Shown piece after piece: positions 42,412 through 53,628 of a stretch of DNA of 64,000 nt. Location: assembly GCA_903772945.1 (NCBI GenBank), contig CAICTM010000133.1, positions 45,861 through 109,860 on the forward strand, written 5' to 3'. Made by a program: the position numbers and the translations under genes. The notes beneath the pieces were generated by a model, which saw nothing but the letters and a program-made list of their open reading frames with translations, had not been told where the DNA came from and made no database searches. This stretch comes from Seminavis robusta (taxonomy: Eukaryota > Bacillariophyta > Bacillariophyceae > Naviculales > Naviculaceae). Each line of letters begins with the position of its first letter. The first letter of the stretch is position 1.

Positions 42412-45309
42412 TCAAAAAAGCTGTTGCCTTGCAGTCCGCGAAGGGGAGGAACATGATGATGGTGGTGCCTCGGGAACTAGACTGTTGCTGACGATGGCCG
42501 CTCTCCTTACGGAAGTCGTTCTGGAAGAGACGAGGCTAGATGCACCTCGCCTTGGAAGATGGGAAAACGGCGTAGTTTCATTGTCGCATTGGACAGACGT
42601 GGGAATTTCTTCGTGTTGTGCAGTAGCTTCCTCGTCGCATTGGACCGAAGTGGGAATCTCTTCTTGTTGGGAAGACTGGGCGTTTTCCTCGTCGCCATGA
42701 TGAGACGAATCAGAATCAGAATCGTCATCATCATCCAGCAAGTCTGGGAATGACGATGAAATTGTAGAATCTTCCCGTAGATCTTGATTGTCGTCGCATG
42801 GAGGCGACTCCTTCGACGGGTCACTGCTGGCTTCGGTGGGCGACGCCGAGGAACGGAGCCCCAGGATGAAATCCTCTGTTTGGATTCTCTCCATGGGCAC
42901 TGCATCTCCATCGCTTACCCCAGATTCATCGTGCATTGTTGGAGCGGAAGAACTATCATCATCCGATGACAAACACTCGTCGTCATCTTCGCTCACCATT
43001 TCTAGAGCTAGATTGCCGGTGGACGTGAACATTTTTCGTGTATGATTCGAGGAAACATCGAAATCCATGGAAGCGGTCAAGTTAGATCCAACAGACGTAC
43101 CCATGGTACTGAGTGTGCCCGCAAATGTAGGAATAGATGCACCGCGCTTGAGTGACTCCAGGGAAGATTGTGAAGCACCGCGCCTGAGTGACTCCAGGGA
43201 ACACTGTGAAGTGGTGCGCTTGAAATCATGTGTTCCCATACCCCGCGTCAGACCCCTTGAAGATGGACCTCTCATTTGTTGAGCAAGATTGCGCAATTCC
43301 GCTTGGATGGTTTGGTTACTGTCCAATCTGGAACAACGAAGTTTATCTCGAAGTTTGACCTCTTCGTCCCACAAATAAACTTTGTAAATAAGATTTCCAC
43401 TGGATTGATAGAGTGTGCACAACAAATGCAACCTGTGTGAGAGTTGCTCCTGCAGTAGCTGTGTGGCACTCAGTTTGACGCAAGCGAAGGAAACTTACAA
43501 GAGAAGCGCCACAATGATGAAGTCATTGATCCAGATTGAAACTGCGCGCACAAAGAAGCTGGTCTTCGGGTCCGACCCAAGGATGACCAAGATGGGGATA
43601 ACCACAATGAAAATTTGCATATTCGAAACCATTGCGATCGCCAGCATTTTGCCATTTGTAAATCGATTGGGAATGTGTCTGGCCAAGTAGCACATGTAAC
43701 ATGCCGTACAGAGCAGCAGAAAGTGAAAGGAGCCAATAACAGCAGCAAAGACGACCCAGTGATCGCTCTCGCATTGCCCCGCACTCTCCAATGCATACCC
43801 ATACTTGTCTTCGCTGATGACAGTTCTGGTCCACCTCAGAGGATCCACTGCACTCCAAACGGTCAAGATAGCCACATCAACGGCCAGAATAGCAGCCACA
43901 ATGAGTGCGGTTTCCTTGATCGACACGACAACTCTCTTCATCTCTGCAGCTGCCTTGGTGAGAATATAGATTCGGCGAATCTTGCCGAACAATGCGCCAA
44001 ACGTAATGGAGAATCCCACAGAGTAAAGCCACGGAAAGACCGAGCAGGCTGGCACAGGTCCATCTCCCTCATCTTCTTGTGCCAGGGCAATGATTGTGGA
44101 CGTTGAGATGACACATCCAAGGAGGACAAGAAACAAGAGATGGGGCTGTGCAATCTTGACCTGGGCACGTTTCCTCTGGAACGCTAGCCAGACAGCGCAG
44201 CAGAAAGCCATAAGAAAGTTGATACCCACCAAGCAGTAGGCAATGGCCTTGAGCGAAGTGGGGAGCATGTGCAGGTCTTCTTCTGCTTGGACAGAACAGT
44301 CATCCCCGGTCCACTTGGTGGAGTCACAGACACACTCTCCAAAGCGGTTGCTGATCCCATGCGATGGATTGCAGGGCTGGTCACAGTTGGGGCCACTCTT
44401 TCCAATAGGGCAAAAGTTGACTGAGAAGTACTTGTCGTAGAGAGAATCCAGGATACCCAACTCTTTGGCCTGATAGATGAGGGTCACGAGGAACCGTTGT
44501 AGGTGTGGATCCAACCGAGCATTCATTGGCCACAGGACAAAGTTTTCATTAAACTTTTCTCTTGTGACCTCCAGCTCCGGATCCTTGACAGTCAAATGCC
44601 TGAGCTGGAGTTCATCCTCTACAAACAAGACACACTCTTCTGCTTTGAGCCACTCGAGGCACTGCGCATGGTGCGGGCAGCTGCGGTATCGCATATCTGG
44701 GTATCGTTTCAGGGTCTGGACATCATAGAACGAATCACTCAGGAGGCATATAGGTTCTTGCCGAGCTTGCGCCTCCTCCAATGTGGTGATATCTCGCTTG
44801 GTTCGATGTATATACTTGACGGCAGCGGCGGCGGTTGTCAGAAAGGATGGGGTAAAGGTGGTCCGCATAGACCGCGGGTAAAAGGCATAAAAGTCACCGA
44901 CCAGAAAGTCGTACTTGTTACAGTCTTCCAGGGGCTGAGGGTTCACTGTCGTGTTGCAGTCTTCCGTCACAAGATCAAAGGAGGCATCATAGGCAAACGG
45001 CGGAGCCTCTGTAATGTCGAACGAAAGAGTCACGTTGTGAATGTCCCTGGCAACACCCTGGATTGCCCTGAGCAAGTCTGGCTGAAAACCTTGAAACATT
45101 GGAAATGAAAGGTCGTCATCGCCACGGGTGGCGGATTCATTGCTCACAAAGGCCAGTGGAACGGTCTTGGTCAAAATTGCAGCACGAAGGTTGATCGTCG
45201 ACGAGAGGTTGGTGTGAGCGATAACCTCTGACGAGGAAGCCAGAGCTATTACTGCTAATGAGAGGAGTGTTCCTATTGATGATACGGGTAAAGGAGAATT
45301 CGTCATCAT
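42412..45309 (-). CDS. Class C GPCR with PBP-like ectodomain and EGF-like module, 2 exons
   Basis: Exons 43499-45309 and 42412-43399 (intron 99 bp, GTAAGT donor) give 932 residues. ATG 45309 (ACCATGATG context) is preferred over the in-frame ATG at 45342. Order: signal peptide (1-32); ectodomain of about 260 residues resembling the type 2 periplasmic-binding/ionotropic-receptor ligand fold (LRAAILTKTVPLAFVS..., QPDLLRAIQG, DFLVGDFY, FVLWPMNARLDPHL); EGF-like Cys module (300-338, CPIGKSGPNCDQPC); seven helices near 353-376, 389-409, 424-446, 467-485, 519-542, 554-577 and 584-608 with class C features (FGKIRRIYIL, cysteine pair C422/C513). The junction reads ALLLFGNLIYK, completing helix 7. The 320-residue tail contains repeated SLES.(R/K)RGAS sites, a basophilic kinase motif, and acidic Ser runs. 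It is a GABA-B/mGlu-like receptor; the ligand may be an amino acid or similar small molecule. Confidence 0.9.
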
Positions 45310-47878
45310 GGTGGTCTTTGTAGGTACATGTAAGCTATGCATTAGTTGGTTGGGTGTTGGGTGTTAATAATGGTGATGAATGCTTTCTTTCGTCTCTTCT
45401 CGACAGATTCCCCTTTGAGAACTGAGTGAACGCGATGTGCATGTGGCCGCGTCTCTGCAGAGATGAGTACAAAAAAGCTCCAGAAGCCAAAGCAAAAAGG
45501 AAAAAGGCCGACTGGTACCAGCTCGATCCTGCACTAAAACCCATACGGTAGCTTAGCCCTGAAGCATGCAGGTACTGGTATCGCAAAGAAGAGACAGACA
45601 GAAAAGTACACTGTGTACATGTACATAGTCTACCGGTACTAGTACTCTAGTACTCTATTTGTCTACGGTACAGTACTACGTGGTGCGTACTTTTGTCTTT
45701 TGCGGAACTCGCTTGATCAATCTTGATCTGACGATACCGTACCCCAGCAAAATAGCTTTGGAAGCCAAAAAGGTGGGGTAAAGCTTGTTTTCATTTGAAT
45801 CTTCAGTGCAAGTTCAACCTTAACCTAATAGTTACCTCAACTACCCCTCAACAGCTCTGTGAAAGTAGCCAAAAGACAAAAATCTTGACGTTATTTTCTA
45901 TTTGATTTATGAACAGTTGCCTTTCCAATAGTTCACTCACTCACTTCACTCTTACATGACACCTTGACACTTATTTCACAATCTTGTTCGGGAACTTGGA
46001 GGTTGGAGGACAGCTTACCGGTAAAAGCCAACGGCGAAGTAACCACTTGGATTGCATAGATATTGCGTTAAGTACTGCCTCTTTACCTCTTTACTTCTTT
46101 TTAAGACCGACTTTCTAGCAGTAAAAGATGATACATCTGAGCGAGTTATTGGACGGTGCACTCCAAAGCAACAAAAAGGAACGATTGCGTGACGAATGAA
46201 CCGGAGACTGTACATGTGACGGCTACCGAACTATTCCGAGATCTGTTTAACGACCGCAACCGTTGCGGTACAGTGGACAAAACTCTCAGCTCTCATCAGA
46301 GGCTAGCTATTTAAAAATAGGTATGGTTGCTGTACCGCTACCGGTACAGGTACACTGTACACGAACATAGCTACGAATATCCTGGTGCTCTTTTGACTTG
46401 AATGATTCGATTTGATTCAATCGAATCGAATCGACGGTACGACTCTGCTCTCTATTATCTACCACAAGCTAGCTAGCTAGCTAGCTAGAAGTACTAGTAG
46501 CTAGCTAGTACCACCTGAATACATGCACCTGGATACCTGGATTAGTACAGTCGGCTGGCAGGCTGCCAACTGCCCACTGCCGAGTGCCAAGCAAGCTTGA
46601 AAGTATAATGGCAGTATCATTGAAATGCTTTCACCGAGGCAGAATGGTCTATCCTACTATCCTACCACCACCGCCCTTACTGCATTGATGAGGCGACGAG
46701 GGATAGGGAGGAAGAGAATCTGATGGGAATGGCATGATTGAGGATGGAGGGAGATACCAGCTTCTAATGGCTTTGTTTTGAAGTGCAACAATAGGTGCAG
46801 GAACTGTCCCGTTTTGACGATGATTGATAGTCGTGGGAGTCGAAAGATCCCCAGTACCGGTACCGGATCAATACCGCGAGACCTTTCTTGGGCTTGGGTC
46901 TTGGGTGTAGAGATTGGAGAGTCGAGTCGAAGCAAAGATATGGTCCAATTGCTATCTCGAGGCAGCAGAACCGGGTCTGATAGTATCAAGTCATTGGGCA
47001 TTTTGCTTTCAATTTAATTAAACAGCATTGTGGTTCACGTATTAAACTCTGGACTCCTCTGGGAGGTGAGACGGTGAGACGGCGAGACTATTAAATAGCT
47101 CCGATAGCCCCAGATAGGGCGCGACGGTCGCTCACAATTCAATGATGGGCGGGTGTTCATGTACACCATGAATTTCTTTCGTGCTTTTTTTGCCAGCCGT
47201 TTATGCCCCTTGCCTCAGCGACAATGCCAACCTAGCTAGCTACGTATGTACATGTAGCTTTGGCCACACACAGGTCTGTGAATATGTTTTGACTGGTAGA
47301 GTGTTGCTGATTTTGGCTTGCTTCTAAGTTGACAGAACTGCGCAGGGTGGTCATCAGGTACAAAATCTATCGGTATCAAAGCACAACTGTCATTGAGAAA
47401 TTGGCCCCTACCGGTACGTCTCTTTGTTCTCGTGTTGCTGATTGCTGATTGGATTCAATCCTGCAGGCCCACTCGCACGCATGTACCATGCAACCAAGCC
47501 ACCACCACAAACATGGACGCCGCAAGACGGGAAGAACCGCCTCCGAATTTCTCCACTGCGCGAGTCAATTCCAGCACACCAGCTGACCAGTGCAGCAAAT
47601 TGGTTCAGCCCGAGCCTGCGTCGGCTCGGGAAACTGTTGTTGTTTACTGTTTGCAGTCGATACTAGTACCACTACCGGTAGTTTACCTCTGCTGGACGCT
47701 TTGCGGCTTCATGACCTGCCTGTCCTGAAAAGTACCGTATCAGAGAGTATCTTTTCCAAGCCCACCACCACTTCAAACAACCAAGCAAGACGCACAGAGC
47801 AAGCAAATTATCGTATATACTCTTTATGATTTTATGAATGTGCCTTATGCAAAGAAATAAGCGCAGTGCTGTTGCAGG
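45310..47878. other. Intergenic, 2.6 kb
   Basis: No gene is supported. It holds dense palindromic words: TACATGTACA near 45616, ACCGGTACTAGTACTCTAG near 45634, TACCGGTACAGGTACAC near 46338, a (GCTA) run at 46469-46489, and CCGGTACCGG near 46857. A U4-like string near 46610 was considered and rejected. Confidence 0.45.
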
Positions 47879-50065
47879 TTATACGGCATATCCGTTCTTG
47901 TCGTTCCCGTGCTCGGAGTGTTCTTCGTCGCTTTCAAGAAGGAGCTGTCCTTGAAACCAATCCATCGGTTCATCGGCACTTGGACGAGGCGACCCACGGG
48001 GAGTAGACGTTCGGCTTGCTCGGCTGCTGCGTCTTGCTGCTGTAGGGCGATTGGAATTCGGCAGTGCTGCTGGAAGAGGTTCTATTGCTGTCTCTGATGA
48101 TGGTTCTGCACTACTGCTGCTGTGGAACGCGCCTGTAGGAGTGTTCGCGCCTCGAGCTCCTCCGCCCGTTATGGCACTCCCTTGGGATGCCAGCGGTCTG
48201 GGAATCCTGCGAGTAACTTGTTTTCGCGACGAGAATGTCGCAAGACTCGTAGACCGTTCTACTACCGAGCGACTAGAAGCATCACTGACATCTGCTTCAC
48301 CACCCCTTTCAGGTGCAGCAGGCAGCCCTTCATGAACAGGCAACCCTTCGTGAACAGGCAAAGGGGCCGAAAAGGATCTAGTCGGGGGATGTGGTTGGGG
48401 CTGATATGTGGATTGCTCAAAATAATGTTGGCTGCGCTGCTCGTAATAAACATGCTCTCGTGGATGTCGTTGGCCAGGCGGGTAGAGCATGGATGGAGGC
48501 GGTGGCGGCGGCGGAGGTCCCCAGTGATGTGGGTGAGTCTGGGTCGCTACCGGTACAGGACCAGCACCTCTTGCAGCACTGATACCAGGTTCCTCGTAAG
48601 GTGGCGTTTGTGTTGCGGATGTTTTTGTCTTGGCAGGGGAACGAGCTGGGGACTTGGCTGGCGGGGTTGCCTTTTCTGGGGGTGATGACTCGGAGCTACC
48701 GGTTTCAGGCGACCCCGGCAAAGACCGAGCCCGTTTGCGTCTACCTCGGTTGCCCGGAGGCGTGGCATCTGTTGAGGGGTGCCAAGACATGTATGCCTCG
48801 GTGCGTGCAGCAAGTGGCACAGCCCCAGGCGCGGCCGCAACCGAAAGCGAGATAGAGTACGATGGCGGGAAGCCCGTAGAAGTATCATTTCTTCCTGGTG
48901 GTGTATGTGGAGTTTGAGCAGCAGCGTCGTTGGACCCAGAAGGGGGTGAAGCTGCCGCTGTTCTCGCCGTGGCTGGAGGCCGAGGAACATACGAGGCATG
49001 TGCTGCAGTTGACGATGCCAGAAAATGATGGGGATGGGCGCGTTGGAATCCCGGAGGAAACGGGGGCATGCCCGGATATGGTTGGGGCGGAGGCGGGTGT
49101 CCGTAAGCATACCACCCTGGGGGTGGCATGCTGTAAGCGGGGTGCGCGGGATGCCCAAAAGAGCTACTTCCAGAGGCTGTTACAACACCTGGGATTGCCT
49201 CACTACCTGGACCAAATGGTCGAGACGCCGGACTATGCCGAAACACGCCTGCAGCAGCCCCGCTGTCAGGGTATTGCGGGTATGGCGACGCAGAAGCAAA
49301 CATATGGGGAGGAACGCTCGGTCGCATGGCTTCGGCTGCTTCGCAAACAGCGTCCCGTAGAACTTGCGCCTGTGGTCCGGATCAATACAGAAGAGGCAAA
49401 GGACGGAATCAGTGGGCAGCAGTGATTGCAACGACAGAATTTGAACCGGATCACTTACAACTTTTTCCCTGGCCAGATAGTCCCCGACATCTGAAGTAGG
49501 AGAGCAGGATGAGCTACTGAAATGCATCGGCCGGACACAAACAAGACACAAACAAAAGAAACTGCCATACCTTCCCATTCGCCCGTCTCCGCAACCCTCT
49601 TGAGGAACCTATGTAAAACCAAACATAGAGCTATCAGTTTGGCATCATACTTACTTTTTGCTGGCAGCCAATGACACCCAAGTCCCTGTCATCTACCGAG
49701 CCAAACGTACCTTCCAGGAGGGTCCAAGTCTCGTACTCGCTTCACTATATCTCTGGATATTGCTGATTTGATTTTCTTTGTGGATACTTTATACCGTTCC
49801 ACCTCAGCCCTGGCAACGTCGCGAAGTTTCTCGTTCCCTACATGTCTGTTGTTTTTCCCTCCACGCCCCATCAGAACTGCGCCAAAGCATTACATTGTTA
49901 GTTAGTACCGTACAAATGATACAAAGTTAGTTAGTTAGGCAAAGCCGGCAAACATTGGCACTCACCATCATTCTCGTGGATATCTTCATTCTTCACAACG
50001 GTATTGTCGGCCTCTTTATCATCTTTAAGTGGCATTTCCAGTATTCTAGGAGTCTTCTCAATCAT
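47879..50065 (-). CDS. DUF6824 domain protein with long Pro-rich tail, 5 exons
   Basis: Exons: 49966-50065, 49711-49876, 49571-49608, 49459-49490 and 47879-49369; 608 residues. The joined N-terminus shows the DUF6824 pattern without gaps: NDVLMGRGGKNNRHVGN, DLDPPGRFLKR, GEWEDVGDYLAREKV and AQVLRDAV, each crossing a splice junction, which fixes the model. DUF6824 is a domain of about 85 residues that is expanded in diatoms; the GRGG..N...GN motif has been suggested to relate to DNA or nuclear functions, but no activity is proven to my knowledge. The remaining 480 residues are Pro/Ser/Ala/His rich with YPGMPPFPPG and a run of nine prolines, a basic RGRRKRAR stretch that could be a nuclear signal, and a duplicated PVHEGL. 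ATG 50065 follows an in-frame TAG; ATG 50035 is an alternative. Two exons are only 32 and 38 nt. Confidence 0.9.
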
Positions 50066-53000
50066 CAAAGCAGAAAACTTGTGCTAGGACCAGTTCTTCT
50101 TGCTGCAAATGAATAGTGCAATGGTGCTCCTCAGAAGCCTCGTCTATCTTATGAGATGAGATAACCAACGACGGCTGCTCGGACACATATAAGCTATCAG
50201 CAGGACCAATGTAATCTTAAAACGTTGGAAGAAAGGGACAGCGCAGGAAAGCCACCAACTAACTAACCAAAGAAGGAAGAACCGAATCCAATAGTCGCTC
50301 ACACCTCAAAAACGGCAAAGGAAGGGAAATGAGCGTCAGTCCAGACCCACACTTGATTGGACTGCTGCCGCCAAAGACAACTTCAGTACCGTAGTAGTAG
50401 TCCAATGGCTGCAATACTACTTCTTCTCGATTGTTGGTTTGTTTGTTTGTTCAGTGCTTTCCCAAGCTTCCCCGACCACGGATGACGATTCACAGATACC
50501 TCACTGCTTGTCACACCAAACCAGGGAGCTTGGGCGAAAATAGGCAACAGGACAATGTTGCCACTGAAATATCGTAAAGCCCCCTTGTAACGCCTTCTTC
50601 TTCGTCCCTCGGCCAGTGGTCCGGCCATGCAAAACTCATTTCATGTCCACAAGGGAACGAACGAACAACCAAGCAAACTCTCAATGACAAAAACGCAAAC
50701 CACTGCGGGACCTTATTCGGGTAACTACACAGACAGGCTCCTCTGCTGCAAACAGACAGGGCCGCACATGCATTGCTTCTCGCCAACACCTGTGACTAGC
50801 CACTTCTTTCGCCGGGTTGAAGTCCTCAAGAAGAAGCAGCCCCGTGAACCTACGCCCGAGCAGCAAAGCTGCAGCATTTAGAACGCTCAATTAGGTGAGA
50901 AAGAATGTTCGACGTGCGGACCCGGGGCAACCACTGGGGTGCAAAAGATGTGAGAAATCCCACTGTGTTAAAACCTAATTTGTGCTGAAGATGCCAGCAG
51001 AGATTTAGAACCCCATTCGCCACCCCGAGCGTGACAGGATACACATACTAGCCAGTAACTGAGTTGTGCTCTTTTGTGGTTCGTTTTCCAGGTGGCTCTC
51101 CTCGTACAATGCTGTAGAAAGACTCTGTAAAGACTATTTGGGGGATCTCCACGACTTGATCTGGATGGTAAGAAAACTAATTAAGGCTAAGGCTATCTGA
51201 ACCAAGTTTTTCATTTAACACGCTTTCCAAGACAGCCTTCTTTCAATCAAATACTGGGTTCTTGTGACCCGCTCTTCAAGTAACGATTTAAATAAAAAAT
51301 CTTACGTTTTCTTCATATTTGTTTTAAAGCATGAAAAGGTTATTCAGGTCGTGAAAGTACCAGTTCATCAATCCAATCCATTACCGGTACTGCCCATGCT
51401 AGCTACCAGGTAGCATGGCACTCGGAGTAGACTACATGCAACCTTGCTTTTCTCGTAATCTTGGCGAAGGTTATGGCTACCGGTACCAGTGAAAGGTTCG
51501 AACCTTGACCCTAATCTATTGTCTAGCTAGGAAACGCTAGCAGAGATGCGTTTTCACCCTGTAAGAACACCGTCGAGCGAAAAAGGACGGAAGGAGGGGA
51601 GGAAAGAGCAAAGTGTTGTGGGGTTTCGCTGCTCTTGTTTTGGTCTCTGAATGAATACATGTAATCATCATTAGAGGTCCCAAAGTACGGGAACTCTAGC
51701 CAATTCCCTGGTTCCTTGCTACAGTAGACCAAATGAATTTTGACCTGCAAGCTACAGAATGTAGCAATGCAGCTACTGGCTAGCTAGTAGTGGCTGACTT
51801 CGCTTGGGAATAACTCTGAGCAGCTACTGGTACCATTTCCAACAAACGCGAAGACTGGATTGTTTCTGCAGTTTCCCCACTGAGAGCTGGCCTACTAAAA
51901 ACAATTCACACCTCACAATGAGTAAAATAAGTATCAGGTACCAGGTACTCCGAGTGGATGGTGACAGTAGAGACTGAGAGTGGACGAGTGGACTAATGCT
52001 TCGCTCCTCCAGGAACGGAAGGAAGCATCAACTAACTTATTGGGCCGAGTTCAGAGTTCCAAGCAAGATGGTGAATCAGCGGAGGGTCATTTTTGCCATG
52101 CAAAAAGGTTGCTCGGGTTGGTCAAAGGCGTTCATCACTATCAAGTCCCGTGTTCATTAATTCGTGGAAAGTCTCCCTGGCCAAATTTCGCCGCGCTGCG
52201 TCTGATTTATTTAGCCAAGCCAGCTGCCCTTCTGCGTTTAAAATTATCGAGCACGCTTGAAGACGTCCGTTTGAGGTGGCATTGCAAACATGCTTTCAGA
52301 GCTCTTGCAGTGGTGTTTTCACCTACAATGTAAAAACCTTCGTGGCGTTGAAGGTTTTAGCAACGTCTCAACCTTGTTCATAAGATACTATGGAAGACAT
52401 CATAAGATCATTCATTATTCATAGGTCTGGCTCATTCATCCACACACGGAAGTGATTGGTCTGTCTTGTTGATGATTTGATGGCATCTCCTTCCAGTTCA
52501 ATGCTGTTGATGATATCATCTTTTCGGGCACAAAGATCAGGGAAATATTTCAAACCAAAGAAATGGAAATTGTGGGAAGAGCATGTTGCTGCTGTGCACT
52601 GAAAGGTTGGGTGATACTGGATGCACAAGGGCAGAGCCTAGCCCATTGCCACCTGGGACTGGCCACTCCTGAAACTTTATGCTATGGAAAAGCTACGCTA
52701 CGAGCTTGGATTGGAGCCATCTGGGGCATACTGATATGGGACAAGACATCAGAGGTGTCCTTTTTTGAGTATCATTTCTCGCTTGAGTTGTTTCCAGAGA
52801 CTCAGACATACTGTTGATGCTGAAACAGGATATATCTTTCTACTCTGATAGAGATGCAGGGAAGCCTTTCAACACTGGGCATTGCCAATGCACCGCTGCT
52901 GATGAGACGGATATCTTTTGCAGGCTGCACCCCAATACATTCGAACACAAGCATTTAGACTGTATGCCATATTCTTCTTATCAAGGCTAAAGCTTACCTT

Positions 53001-53628
53001 ACGTTGAATGGAACGGCACGAACGTGTTGTGCCGTGTTGTACCGGCAATTGGCGGTTTTTCGATACTGTTCTATTGACTCTCGAGCCCCCAAGCGGATCC
53101 TGTAAAAGAGGGATGTCGGACAAGCGATCTTGGTTTATGTCGACAGCGACACTGAAATAAGATTGCATGTTAAGTAGCTTTTCATTCACATAAATCATGC
53201 TTCTGTGATATGTCCTGGTAAGAATGAGGTGGGGCCAGATGCTTAACAGTGAAATTGAACATCTGAGACTCCAACGAAGTAAAACGTCAGCATGACGGCA
53301 GCAAACTGCGTGAAAACACCGGGAAGAAGTAAGAGTTCCTTCCAGAAGTACATTCAGGAGCACCGTGCCTAAACCAGTCTGTCTGCCTCTTATCCCCGCG
53401 ATACCGGGGTCACATTTTCCATTGAGAGCACCGCTCATCTCGCCACTCATCAGGTCTCTTGCTTTTGCACCAACCACCACAGGTCAAGAGAGCTCCAAAG
53501 CAATCGTTCTTGGCAAACCATTCCGAGTTTCGTGGCTGCTTCTGCTTGTGCTTCATTCATTCATTATTATAAAGCACCCCGCAAAAACAAAGGAAAGGAC
53601 CGAGATCCATTCAGAGAAAGACACAAAG
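50066..53628. other. Intergenic, 3.6 kb
   Basis: No gene was recognised. Frames of 60-200 codons exist (the longest, minus 53480-52869, overlaps the upstream region of the kinase gene) but none shows a domain or convincing coding pattern. A hairpin AAAACCTTC...GAAGGTTTT lies at 52331-52357. The last few hundred bases should include the kinase promoter. Confidence 0.4.

Noticed and set aside
46605-46655. U4 snRNA-like string (TGGCAGTATC ... CCGAGGC)
   Set aside because: The two blocks match U4, but the spacing is shorter (15 versus about 18), the kink-turn UGA is not kept and the 5' end that pairs with U6 is different. It is at best a pseudogene and may be chance.
48898-49425. Plus-strand frame of 175 codons over the DUF6824 gene
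   Set aside because: It is antisense to a spliced gene whose domain is confirmed by motifs across every junction.
52331-52357. Terminator-like hairpin
   Set aside because: A 9-bp perfect stem is present, but this is eukaryotic DNA without a gene ending nearby; probably chance.
52869-53480. Minus-strand 203-codon frame upstream of the kinase
   Set aside because: No domain is visible, the composition is irregular, and it overlaps the kinase promoter and 5' UTR.
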